Shown one piece after another: positions 55,514-63,999 of a DNA stretch of 64,000 nucleotides. The stretch is from contig OZ252242.1 of the NCBI GenBank assembly GCA_965249595.1, forward strand, positions 310,001-374,000. The letters are read 5' to 3'. A model generated the notes under the pieces. It was given only the letters and a program-made list of their open reading frames with translations, did no database searches and had not been told where the DNA came from. Numbering within the stretch: the first letter of the stretch is position 1; each line of letters starts with the position of its first letter. This DNA comes from VXNJ01 sp965249595. Lineage in GTDB: Bacteria; Chloroflexota; UBA11872; VXNJ01. The position numbers were made by a program, and so were the translations under genes.

Positions 55514-55727
55514 GACGGCTCCCGGTTCTTTGGAACGGGTCGCCGCAATGGTGATTGGTAGGTGCGCTTCCCGGGTGGACTAGTGCCCTTGGCTAAGTGG
55601 CCTTATGCCCATGAACATGGGTGGGCGAATGCCGGTGACTATGTGGACGATAGGTGGTGGAGATTGACAGTCGCTGCGAACGCCGGCCAATGTCACGTGG
55701 TAGGTCGAGAACTCGTCAAGCTAAGTC

Positions 55728-56108
55728 TCAATACGGAGATTCGAGCTCTGCAAACATTGGGAAGTGACGAACATTCCGGGCCCACAGCCGGGCTTCAAGG
55801 CGTTCGACTGGCGCAGCAATCACGTAATCGACCGGATCGACTCCAGCGTGGGACGGCAAACACTTGCTGGCCAGAACACAAGCGCGCTCGGCGAACTCGT
55901 CATCCACTTCAATCCAGTCCAGGCTGTCGAGCAGGAGACGCGTAGCGCCCTCCTCCGAGGCTCGCATCCCGGCCAACACCTCGACCTTGGTAAGCACGGA
56001 AGCGGCGAGCCGATCACCGGTGGCCGTCGCACGACGGAGCGCATCGTGAACCGCCGCCTCGCCCCGCAGGTGGTCGATAAACACCTAAGTGTCGACGATC
56101 GTTGCCAT
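55728..56108 (-). pseudogene. VapC-type PIN toxin with an amber codon in its catalytic motif
   Basis: The ATG at 56108 shares one base with the antitoxin stop (TGATG). It reads MATIVDT, then TAG (56085-56087), then VFIDHLRGEAAVHDALRRA and the rest of a normal VapC ending at 55728, including AASVLTKVEVLAGMR and HAGVDPVDYVIAAPVE. The family motif is VDTSVFIDHLRG, so TAG replaces the Ser codon (TCG to TAG fits one change). A GTG right after it (56084) could restart translation, but that product lacks the first catalytic Asp. Confidence 0.85.
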
Positions 56109-56359
56109 CAACTCGCCAGCCGGCGAGACATGCCACGGCGGAGCTCTTCGACGTAGGTCGCGCCGTCGAAGTCGCGATCCACCCAAGATCCGCAATTAGC
56201 GGCGAGAGCGTACAGCACGTCCGCAGCCGAAGAAGTCCCGTAGCAGCGCTCGACGGAACGGCGAACGAGCTCCGCTAGTGAAAGGCCAGAGCGCCTGGAC
56301 GCTTCACGCAGCCGTGCATACTGCTCATCGGTTAGCGTGATCTGTGTACGATGACTCAT
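56108..56359 (-). CDS. Ribbon-helix-helix antitoxin (VapB/CopG-like)
   Basis: 83 residues. HRTQITLTDEQYARLREASRRSGLSLAELVRRSVERCY is a CopG/Arc-type ribbon-helix-helix. The tail (GSWVDRDFDGATYVEELRRGM) is the usual toxin-binding sequence. The stop overlaps the toxin ATG by one base. The antitoxin is intact although its toxin is interrupted. Confidence 0.87.
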   Translation of the reverse strand: MSHRTQITLTDEQYARLREASRRSGLSLAELVRRSVERCYGTSSAADVLYALAANCGSWVDRDFDGATYVEELRRGMSRRLAS

Positions 56360-56375
56360 GATGTAAGGCTACATC
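56360..56375. promoter_or_regulatory. Palindromic operator candidate of the VapBC pair
   Basis: GATGTA-AGGC-TACATC immediately upstream of the antitoxin start (leftward). Binding here would block transcription or translation start, as expected of VapB autoregulation. Confidence 0.5.
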
Positions 56376-56540
56376 GCCCCGCGGGTCACGCTTTAACCCA
56401 GCCGCAAGCAAACCTGCGATATTTAGGTGGGCTTTGACTGAGACCATTAGCTATAAACGCTTTTATCTCTAGTGGTGCGCCGATTCACGAACCACACCGG
56501 AAATCCGTCACATTCCCTACCTATCAGGTCCGCCAGGCGG

Positions 56541-56975
56541 TTATCGCCAGCTTTCCGAATTTCCCGAAATTTCCTTCTTCCAAATCGGCACATCGGCCTT
56601 CAGCTTCTCGATCAGTTGCCGACAACATTCAAAACTGGCCGCTCGATGCGGCGATCCGACCGCGATCACGACGCTGGCTTCGCTTAACTCAACCCGGCCG
56701 AGGCGATGCTCTATCGCAATCCGCGTGCCCGGCCAGCGCTTAACCGCCGCCGCGCAGATCCCTCCCAGCTGACTGAGGGCCATCGCCCGATAACCGTCAT
56801 ATTCGAGCGCTTCGGTCGGACCGATATCCCGGTCACGGCGAACAACACCGCTAAACGAGCAAATCGCACCGTTTTCGGGCGACGATACGAAGCGCTCCAA
56901 TTCCGCCACATGTATTTGATCCGACCGCAGGGCGATATGAACCTCTACGGTATCGACCACATCAAATTGGGTCAT
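56541..56975 (-). CDS. moaE: Molybdopterin synthase catalytic subunit MoaE
   Basis: 144 residues. Key MoaE features are GAICSFSGVVRRD, ALEYDGYRAMALSQL, IEHRLGRVELSEASVVIAVGSPHRAASFECCRQLIEKLKADVPIWKKE (the two Lys near the end form the active site). It makes molybdopterin from precursor Z together with the thiocarboxylated MoaD. No moaD or other moa gene is in view. Separated from the upstream secreted-protein gene by a strong hairpin. Confidence 0.93.
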   Translation of the reverse strand: MTQFDVVDTVEVHIALRSDQIHVAELERFVSSPENGAICSFSGVVRRDRDIGPTEALEYDGYRAMALSQLGGICAAAVKRWPGTRIAIEHRLGRVELSEASVVIAVGSPHRAASFECCRQLIEKLKADVPIWKKEISGNSESWR

Positions 56976-57030
56976 CGCCCAGTCACGAATTCACTCGCCC
57001 GATAAATTCCATTTGGTCCTTGAAATAGCA

Positions 57031-57060
57031 ACTGGGCGGGCCCTCTCGGACCCGCCCAGT
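57031..57060 (-). terminator. Strong hairpin after the secreted-protein gene
   Basis: ACTGGGCGGG / CCCGCCCAGT, perfect 10-bp arms with a 10-base loop, 24 bp past the stop of the gene at 57084. An A-rich stretch precedes it and a T-containing stretch follows in the leftward direction. Good intrinsic terminator candidate; it insulates moaE from the highly translated gene. Confidence 0.6.
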
Positions 57061-57083
57061 ATTTTCCCTAAGGGGTTAGCTAT

Positions 57084-59738
57084 CTATGACAGATCGCCTA
57101 GAACCAGATCATCGCCAGTCTCCAGTGCATCCACACCTACGAATACGTAGTCAGGGTGCAGCTGGTTGCGAACGGTGTCACCAAGCAGGGTCAGCCGTGC
57201 GCCATCCGGGCCGAGTTCAAATACTGCGGCCTGGAAGTACTGTCGAACGAATCCGGCAGTCGTGCCCGGCTCAGAGAGAGTTCCCTCTTCACCAGTGTCA
57301 ACGCGAGCTTCAGTTTTGGGGAAGCCGAAGGCATCCACGCCACCTAGGCCGTTGAAGAAGTCAAGGAAGCCGGTGACCGTGCCGTCAGCAGCCGTGTTGG
57401 ACACATAGTGCCCGAACGCGCCTACCTGGACGCCACCTTCAGGTGCATCGGCAGGTGCGTCTTCGAAGCCCTGGTCGACGCTACCACCGGCGCCACCGCC
57501 AACGTAATCCCACGCCAAGCGGCGTTCCATCACATAGCCAGAGCCAGTGTCATGGTAGTCAATTACGCCGCGTTGGTAGAACTGCGTAAGCGTTCCGTCT
57601 TCCACTTCGACGACTTCAGTCGACGGGAGGCCCCAGCGATCGACGCCGCCAGTGGCGTTGTAGAAGTCAAGGAAATTGACATTAGTCACTTCGCCGCCAA
57701 CCGTCACCAACAGGTTCGGGATGTTGTGCTCAAGACCAGCATCGAAATGGACACCGGTTACCACGAGCGACTCGAACACCGAAGCCGGAGCAACAGGTTC
57801 TGCAGGCGTACTGGCGTCGTTGATCGTAATCTGGACCACATCCAGGATGGTTGTGACCGGACCACCGGCGGTTCCGCTGTGACCATACAGCATCGTCAGC
57901 GTGTTGTCGCTATCCTCGTCATCGTTTTCAGGCAGGCCTATCGCGATGCGGTAGTTGCCTCGTACGAGATCACTCAGATCAACGATCGCGTTATTGACAT
58001 CTTTGTCATCATCATTGCCAGGAAGATTGCCGGAGTTGCTGCCAAGCTTGACGAATTGAATCGTGAGGCCAACAGTACCAGCACCAGCATCATCCTTAGT
58101 AACGTTCACATCGATCTCAACGACTCCGCCTTCAACAGCACTGTAGGAAGACTGGAGAAATCCTTTACGGTCGTCATCTTCAGGATGGTTGACCAGTAAC
58201 ACTTGACCAGCGTTTAGGCCAGTACCACCGGCACCGACACTGTCCAACGTGAAGCCATCACCACCGGGTCCCTCGTTGTTCCGCAAATCAATCGTTACGC
58301 CCAGGTCGCCATCGTTATCCGAACCGACAGATGCGAATACACCAGCAGGCAATTCCGTTAGCAGGTTGTCACGAAGGTCGAGAAGCTTCAAGCCGACCAA
58401 TCCAGATAGATCATCAGCGCTGATCGTCGAAATCCGCTCTTTGTCCTCGTTGTCGTCACCGCCGCCACCGATGGTGAGGTCATTGTTGGGGACGTCGTCA
58501 CCAGCCACCGTTTCAGACGTTTCAGATACAGCCTTCAGGTTTCCGATGCTGATGTCTTTGGCACGCTTATCGTCCAGCGCCGAAGCTATCGCTTCTTCAA
58601 CTAGCTCTTGGCGATCCTGAACCGGGACCGGAGGCGTGTCCTCATCTGTAACGATCAGGTCAGCCTCTTCGGCGTCATCAACGCTTTCGAGGAACTCAGT
58701 TGCCCATGAACCGGCATTGTATATAGGGGCATCGTTGGTGTCGAGCTGCGTGGAGATAGCAAAGCCACCGCCCTCGCCATTCACGGCCTGGGCGAAAGTC
58801 CCAAGACCGACCAGAGACACGTTTATGTCCTCTTTCTTGGTCTTTTCAATGACTTGATCATTTCTGATCTTGTAGGGAATCGCGTACAACGTGCCATCGG
58901 AATCGGTGGTATTGATCACCGCGTATACGGTGTCGTCGTCATCCGCGGTAACTTCTCCACCTGTGTCGGTAGTAATCGTGAATGCGACCCTCATCCAAAC
59001 GTCGTTAGCGCTCTCTGAATCAGTGCCATACGGATTTTCTTTGGTAAAGGCACCCGGCTTGTCGCCATATTCGAATGTGATCCAAACGATCCCGTTTTCG
59101 ACACCTTCAAAAGTGTCGACCGTGAGACCATTCGCTGAATTCGACCCGCCGTCAAGCAGGAACGTTACACCCGGCGTATGAGCCGCGTTAAGAGCATCCG
59201 CGCTGGTGCCCAAAACGCTAGCGCCGAAGCGCGTATACGCAACGTTGTTGTCGTCGGCGTCATAAAACGTGCCCGTCGCATCGCTCAGGTCAATATCCGC
59301 AACTGTTAGGCCGTTGCCTCGCAGGTCTATCCGGGAACCAGGAACAAAGCCGTCAAGCTCACCTTTACCCGGGGCGAATGACGTCAGACCCTGATCGTTC
59401 AAATCGAGATCGTTGTCGGTTCCGTCTGCGTCGCCGAGAGCGGTGTTGGGGTCAGTGTCATGATCAGTCAATTCAACGCCACCCCAGGACGGCTCGAGTC
59501 CCGTGAACGTGTCGCTGTCGCACTGATAAATCGACAAGTCACCATTGTTGGCCAACATGGCGTCAAGGAGCAGGTCACTGTAACCACAGATCCCTGCGTC
59601 TTTGTCACCTACCGCCAGAGCAGGATTCGAGCCCACCCCAAAAGCAAATGACGCTAGCAGCAGACCGACCGCCGCGAGCATGATTGGAAGAGCGAGGCCC
59701 AGTCGGAGCCCGCCCTTCAGATATTTGGACGAAGTCAA
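57084..59738 (-). CDS. Large secreted acidic protein with LRR-like segment and shared C-terminal module
   Basis: 884 residues. Translation starts at TTG 59738, fixed by a strong GGAGG site (AAGGAGG at 59744-59750 on the complement). Signal peptide: LGLALPIMLAAVGLLLASFAFGVGSNPALA. The long middle part is very acidic (many Asp, Gly, Asn). DDLSGLVGLKLLDLRDNLLTELPAGVF is LRR-like and follows VQDRQELVEEAIASALDD, in the same order as the protein at 6627. The C-terminal ~200 residues are the shared module: GLEHNIPNL, GGVDRWGLPSTEVVEV, FYQRGVIDYHDTG, FLDFFNGLGGVDAFGFPKTEAR, GFVRQYFQAAVFELG, LTLLGDTVR. The good ribosome site suggests abundant expression, perhaps an envelope or surface-layer component. 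Function unproven. Confidence 0.83.
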   Translation of the reverse strand: MTSSKYLKGGLRLGLALPIMLAAVGLLLASFAFGVGSNPALAVGDKDAGICGYSDLLLDAMLANNGDLSIYQCDSDTFTGLEPSWGGVELTDHDTDPNTALGDADGTDNDLDLNDQGLTSFAPGKGELDGFVPGSRIDLRGNGLTVADIDLSDATGTFYDADDNNVAYTRFGASVLGTSADALNAAHTPGVTFLLDGGSNSANGLTVDTFEGVENGIVWITFEYGDKPGAFTKENPYGTDSESANDVWMRVAFTITTDTGGEVTADDDDTVYAVINTTDSDGTLYAIPYKIRNDQVIEKTKKEDINVSLVGLGTFAQAVNGEGGGFAISTQLDTNDAPIYNAGSWATEFLESVDDAEEADLIVTDEDTPPVPVQDRQELVEEAIASALDDKRAKDISIGNLKAVSETSETVAGDDVPNNDLTIGGGGDDNEDKERISTISADDLSGLVGLKLLDLRDNLLTELPAGVFASVGSDNDGDLGVTIDLRNNEGPGGDGFTLDSVGAGGTGLNAGQVLLVNHPEDDDRKGFLQSSYSAVEGGVVEIDVNVTKDDAGAGTVGLTIQFVKLGSNSGNLPGNDDDKDVNNAIVDLSDLVRGNYRIAIGLPENDDEDSDNTLTMLYGHSGTAGGPVTTILDVVQITINDASTPAEPVAPASVFESLVVTGVHFDAGLEHNIPNLLVTVGGEVTNVNFLDFYNATGGVDRWGLPSTEVVEVEDGTLTQFYQRGVIDYHDTGSGYVMERRLAWDYVGGGAGGSVDQGFEDAPADAPEGGVQVGAFGHYVSNTAADGTVTGFLDFFNGLGGVDAFGFPKTEARVDTGEEGTLSEPGTTAGFVRQYFQAAVFELGPDGARLTLLGDTVRNQLHPDYVFVGVDALETGDDLVLGDLS

Positions 59739-60055
59739 AACGTCCTCCTTCTGACTTCAGATCGGCACGGTCGGCCGGAAAACTCCTGTGGAAACCTTCC
59801 GTGAATTTGCTGTACTAGAAAGCGACTCGGTGAAGACCCGCGTACAGCAATCCCACCAAGCGCAGAATGACTCGCCATTATATGCGTGTCCTTCCCAATC
59901 CCTCATGAGCGGGTACGCTCGCAAGGACGTTGATCGATGCTGGACAAGGCGACCTGTCCGGAATCAGTTTCCACAAAATTCCAAACGCCCCAGGCTGACC
60001 AATCGTTATTGTTAGCACGCGCCCGCAACAATCTGCGTGTGATGCCGAAGCATGC
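59739..60055. other. Intergenic region (promoter of the secreted protein, end of nuo operon)
   Basis: About 315 bp. It holds the leader and ribosome binding site of the secreted-protein gene (leftward), and the region after the nuoN stop. No gene seen. Confidence 0.45.
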
Positions 60056-61519
60056 TCATGGCATCGCCTGAACTGCGCCGCTGGATGATAGTTCGAGCAG
60101 CCAACCCGACCAAATACCGACCACCACGGTCGCCAGAGCGGCCGTTGCCACGACCGCGCCCACCGAGTCCGGGGACGAGACGGGGGCCGCATCGGGATCG
60201 CCGCTGCGCATATACATGTTGACAACGATCCGCAGATAGTAGAACGCCGAAACCACGGCCGCCAGCACTAAGAGGATCGCCAGCCAGCTGGCGCCGCCGG
60301 CAACCAGGGCGTCGATGATCAGCAATTTACCGAAGAATCCGGCCGTTGGCGGCACTCCAATTAATGAAAGAACGAACACCGCCATGGCCAGGGCCAGCAG
60401 CGGTGATGCGCGACCCAACCCCTTTAGGGCATCGAGGTCGACCGAATTTCGCTGGCGTTCGATGAGCATGACGATCGCGAAGGCGCCGGTGTTCATCAGC
60501 GCGTAGGCGACCCCGTAATAGAGAAGCGTCTGGGCGCCGGCGTAGGCCAGTCCGCCGGCGATCTGTGGCTGCGTAGCCGCCAGGCCGGCCAGCATGTAAC
60601 CGGAATGGGCGATCGACGAATAGGCAAGCATGCGTTTGATGTTGGTCTGGGCGACGGCGATCAGGTTGCCGGCCACCAAGGTGATCGCGGCCAGTACCTG
60701 TAGGAGCAGCTCAAGATCTACCGCGAACGGCTCGAACGACACCGCCAGCAGCCGCAGCAGCAGCCCCAGGGCGGCAATCTTTGGGGCAACCGAGATGAAC
60801 GCGGTCACTGCCGTCGGGGCCCCGTCGTAGGCGTCCGGTGTCCAGGCGTGGAACGGGACCAGGGCTATCTTGAATCCAAGCGCGGCCACGATCAGGCCGA
60901 TTGCCAATAGTTCCGGCGGACCGAAACCCCGGCTGGCGAAGGCCTCGCCAATCCCGGAAAAGGCGGTCTGACCGGTGATGCCGTAGAGCCAGCCGATTCC
61001 GTAGGCGGTAATCGCCGTCGAGAGGGCGCCCATCGTGAAGTACTTGATCGCCCCTTCGGTTGAGCGCCGCTGATAACGGGTAAGCGCCACCAGCGAGTAG
61101 ATCGGGATCGACATCAGTTCGAGCGATACGAAGGTTATGACCAGATCGGCGGCCGAGGCGAGCAACATCATGCCCGTAGTTGAGAACAGGACGATCGCGA
61201 TGTAGGCTCCGTAGGGCACCCGCGGCAGATTGCCAAGCCCCAGGATCACGGCGGCGGCGGCGACCGTGACCAGGAGGATGCGCAGGAATATCGCGAAGCG
61301 ATCAATGCCCAGTTGACCGGCCAGCACCGATCCGGCCGGATCGCTCCATTGGCCTATCAGCAGCACTGCCGCGGCCACCAGGGCCAGCAGTGAGAGCACC
61401 AGGTGCGCCCAGCGGTTGTCGCGTCCTGAAAAAACCCAGATCATTGGCGTGGTGCTGGCCACCGCCACGATGATCATTTCAGGGGCGATGGCCCACACTT
61501 CCGACCAGAGGAACGGCAT
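60056..61519 (-). CDS. nuoN: NADH-quinone oxidoreductase subunit N
   Basis: 487 residues, ~14 membrane helices. Antiporter-like proton channel subunit of complex I. Typical blocks: FVSLELMSIPIYSLVALTRYQRRSTEGAIKYFTMGALSTAITAYGIGWLYG (Glu in helix 5), GFKIALVPFHAWTPDAYDGAPTAVTAFISVAPKIAAL (Lys in helices 7/8), IKRMLAYSSIAHSGYMLAG, and LSLIGVPPTAGFFGKLLI. Starts one base after the nuoM stop; end of the nuo operon as is usual. Confidence 0.95.
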   Translation of the reverse strand: MPFLWSEVWAIAPEMIIVAVASTTPMIWVFSGRDNRWAHLVLSLLALVAAAVLLIGQWSDPAGSVLAGQLGIDRFAIFLRILLVTVAAAAVILGLGNLPRVPYGAYIAIVLFSTTGMMLLASAADLVITFVSLELMSIPIYSLVALTRYQRRSTEGAIKYFTMGALSTAITAYGIGWLYGITGQTAFSGIGEAFASRGFGPPELLAIGLIVAALGFKIALVPFHAWTPDAYDGAPTAVTAFISVAPKIAALGLLLRLLAVSFEPFAVDLELLLQVLAAITLVAGNLIAVAQTNIKRMLAYSSIAHSGYMLAGLAATQPQIAGGLAYAGAQTLLYYGVAYALMNTGAFAIVMLIERQRNSVDLDALKGLGRASPLLALAMAVFVLSLIGVPPTAGFFGKLLIIDALVAGGASWLAILLVLAAVVSAFYYLRIVVNMYMRSGDPDAAPVSSPDSVGAVVATAALATVVVGIWSGWLLELSSSGAVQAMP

Positions 61520-61520
61520 A

Positions 61521-62978
61521 TTAGAGGCCTGCCAACTGGCTCGTGGCCAATGAGAGCATTGCCACGAACGGGTCCGGCGCCACGCCCACCCAGACCACCA
61601 TCGCCGCCAGTGGGGCCAGGGCGGCGCCCTCGATGCGATTCATGTCGGTAATTGCCAGATAGCGTTCGTTGACCGCCCCGAGCATAAGGCGCTTGTACAT
61701 CCAGAGCATGTAGGCGGCCGCCAGGATCACGCCGACCAGGGCCGCGAATCCGGCCACGTACGAATAGCCGAAAGCGCCGATCAATACCAGGAACTCGCCG
61801 ACGAAGCCGCTCATCGTTGGCAATCCAAGCGAGGCCAACGTGAAGAACCCGAGCGCGACTGCAAATACCGGCAGGCGTTCGGCCAGCCCACCCAGGTCGG
61901 CGAACAGGCGGGTGTGGGTGCGATCGTAGACCACTCCCACGCAGAGGAACAGGGCGCCGGTTATCAATCCGTGCGAGAACATCTGAATGATGGCCCCGTC
62001 AATGGCCTGTTGGTTGCCGGAGAAGATCCCCAGGGTGACAAATCCCATGTGTGAAACCGAGGAGTAGGCGATCAGTTTCTTAACGTCCCGCTGAGCCATC
62101 GCCACCAGCGCGCCGTAGATGATCGCGATCAGCGAGAGAACAATCACTGCCGCTCTAAAGTCGTCAACCGCATCGGGTGTGAGCGGCAGGACCAGGCGCA
62201 GAAAACCGTAGCCACCCATCTTTAGCAGCACCCCGGCCAGGATCACGCTTCCGCCGGTGGGGGCCTCGACGTGGGCATCGGGAAGCCATGTATGCAGCGG
62301 GAACATCGGTATCTTGATCGCAAATGCGGCAAAGAACGCTAAGAACACCGCCAATTGCAGCGAAGTCGAAACGCCGATGCTGGGCAGGTGCTCGATGTCA
62401 AACGATCCGGCGTCTAAACCCACGGCGATGATCGCCACCAGCATCAGCACCGAGCCGATGAAGGTGAATAGGAAGAATTTGACCGCCGCGTAAATCCGGC
62501 GCGGGCCGCCCCAGACACCAATGATCAGATACATAGGTATCAGGACGACTTCCCAGAAGACGTAGAAGAGCACCAGATCCAGGGCCACGAAGACGCCGAT
62601 CATGCCGGTTTCCAAAAGCAGCATCGCCGCGAAGTACTCGCGGGCGCGGTCGGAAATCGAAAGCCACGACACGCCGATGACCACCGGGGTCAAAAGAGCG
62701 GTGAGCAGGAGCATGAGGATTGATATGCCGTCGACGCCGAGCTTGTACTGCAGCCCGAACTGCGGTATCCAATCGCGCTGTTCTAGGAATTGATAACCGG
62801 CGACCGAGGAATCAAATCCCAGCACGACCGAGAGCACCGCGCCCAGGGTTAACAGCGAGAACAGGAGCGCGGTAACCGCGGCCGCCTGCCGCGAACGCAT
62901 CAGGTAAGTGGCCACCGCCCCGGCTATTGGCAGCCAGAGGCAGATTGAGAGCAGGGGCGTGCTGCCGACTTCGGTCAT
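61521..62978 (-). CDS. nuoM: NADH-quinone oxidoreductase subunit M
   Basis: 485 residues, ~14 helices. FVALDLVLFYVFWEVVLIPMYLIIGVWGG (Glu of helix 5), FAIKIPMFPLHTWLPDAHVEAPTGGSVILAGVLLKMGGYGFLRL (Lys positions and the NuoM-specific APTGGSVILAGVLLKMG) and DVKKLIAYSSVSHMGFVTLGIFS are diagnostic. Second antiporter-like subunit of complex I. Four bases separate it from nuoL. Confidence 0.96.
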   Translation of the reverse strand: MTEVGSTPLLSICLWLPIAGAVATYLMRSRQAAAVTALLFSLLTLGAVLSVVLGFDSSVAGYQFLEQRDWIPQFGLQYKLGVDGISILMLLLTALLTPVVIGVSWLSISDRAREYFAAMLLLETGMIGVFVALDLVLFYVFWEVVLIPMYLIIGVWGGPRRIYAAVKFFLFTFIGSVLMLVAIIAVGLDAGSFDIEHLPSIGVSTSLQLAVFLAFFAAFAIKIPMFPLHTWLPDAHVEAPTGGSVILAGVLLKMGGYGFLRLVLPLTPDAVDDFRAAVIVLSLIAIIYGALVAMAQRDVKKLIAYSSVSHMGFVTLGIFSGNQQAIDGAIIQMFSHGLITGALFLCVGVVYDRTHTRLFADLGGLAERLPVFAVALGFFTLASLGLPTMSGFVGEFLVLIGAFGYSYVAGFAALVGVILAAAYMLWMYKRLMLGAVNERYLAITDMNRIEGAALAPLAAMVVWVGVAPDPFVAMLSLATSQLAGL

Positions 62979-62982
62979 CAGA

Positions 62983-63999
62983 TCAACCCAGCAGCAATGA
63001 TCCGACTACGACCACCACGCCGACGACGACGAGCAGAGCGTAGTTTTGGACCTGACCGGTCTGCAGGCGCCGGGCAACCGCCGCCACCGCCCGCACAATC
63101 CAACCCACCAGATTGACGAGACCGTCAACCAACCGGGCATCGACTCCCCAGAGGAAGAATGCCAGGGTGCGGGTTCCAGCGACGACTATTCCGTCGCCAA
63201 CGTGGTCGAGGTAGTACTTCTGCGAGGCAAGCCGATGCATTCCGGGCAAGAGCCGGCTCATCGTCTCCGGGGCGATCAGCCCACGGCCGTAGATGGCCAG
63301 GGCCAATGCCAACCCGGCCAGGGCCACGCCGGAGGATATGAAGGCCATCGCCCAGGTGAGGGTCAGATCACCGGTCAGGTCAAAGTGCAGGTTGTGCAGG
63401 ACTTCGCCGAGATATTCGTGAATCGCTCCGTGCTCGGGCGGGAATCCCAATAGGACCCCGGCAACCACCGACAGGGCGGCGAGCAGCACCAATGGCGTAA
63501 CCATCGAAACCGGCGACTCGTGGGCATGCGAGTGCAGTTCCGCATCGCGCGGCTTGCCGTGAAAGGTCATGATGATCATGCGAATCGTGTAAAAGGCAGT
63601 CAGCAGCGAGGTGGCCAGGCCGGCGACCACGAATAGGATCTGCCAGGCATTGCCGTCATCGGAGATCCCGGCGGCAACGGCCGAAGCGATCAATTCGTCC
63701 TTGCTCCAAAAGCCGGCCAGCGGGAATATCGCGGCCAGGGCCAATCCGCCGAAAAGGAAAGTTGTATAGGTCCAAGGCAGCTTCGATGCGAGCCCTCCGT
63801 AGCGACGCATGTCCTGCTCGTCGTCCATGGCGTGGATCACCGAGCCAGACCCGAGGAACAAGAGCGCCTTGAAGAACGCGTGGGTAACCAGGTGGAATAG
63901 CGCCGCCACGTAAGCGCCGGCGCCCAGACCCAAAAACATAAGGCCCAATTGCGAGACGGTCGAATAGGCCAGCACCCGCTTGATGTCGTTTTGAACGCA
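62983..63999 (-). CDS. nuoL: NADH-quinone oxidoreductase subunit L, C-terminal half (cut by window end)
   Basis: The frame enters from the right edge as VQNDIKRVLAYSTVSQLGLMFLGLGAGAYVAALFHLVTHAFFKALLFLGSGSVIHAMDDEQDMRRYGGL, the conserved NuoL core (Lys and His of the proton path). Then come PLAGFWSKDELIASA, TAFYTIRMIIMTFHGKPR and the long C-terminal arm ending at 62983. About 338 residues are in the window; the N-terminal half is missing. The 3'-most genes of the complex I operon follow in the standard order L-M-N. Confidence 0.95.
   Translation of the reverse strand, partial: CVQNDIKRVLAYSTVSQLGLMFLGLGAGAYVAALFHLVTHAFFKALLFLGSGSVIHAMDDEQDMRRYGGLASKLPWTYTTFLFGGLALAAIFPLAGFWSKDELIASAVAAGISDDGNAWQILFVVAGLATSLLTAFYTIRMIIMTFHGKPRDAELHSHAHESPVSMVTPLVLLAALSVVAGVLLGFPPEHGAIHEYLGEVLHNLHFDLTGDLTLTWAMAFISSGVALAGLALALAIYGRGLIAPETMSRLLPGMHRLASQKYYLDHVGDGIVVAGTRTLAFFLWGVDARLVDGLVNLVGWIVRAVAAVARRLQTGQVQNYALLVVVGVVVVVGSLLLG

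Larger units (their letters stand above)
53125..55560 (-). mobile_element. Degenerate IS21 family element
   Basis: The istA-istB pair of IS21 elements is present in the right order and orientation, with the four-base overlap between them, but both genes are broken. Outer limits are approximate; I could not identify the terminal repeats with confidence. Confidence 0.75.
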
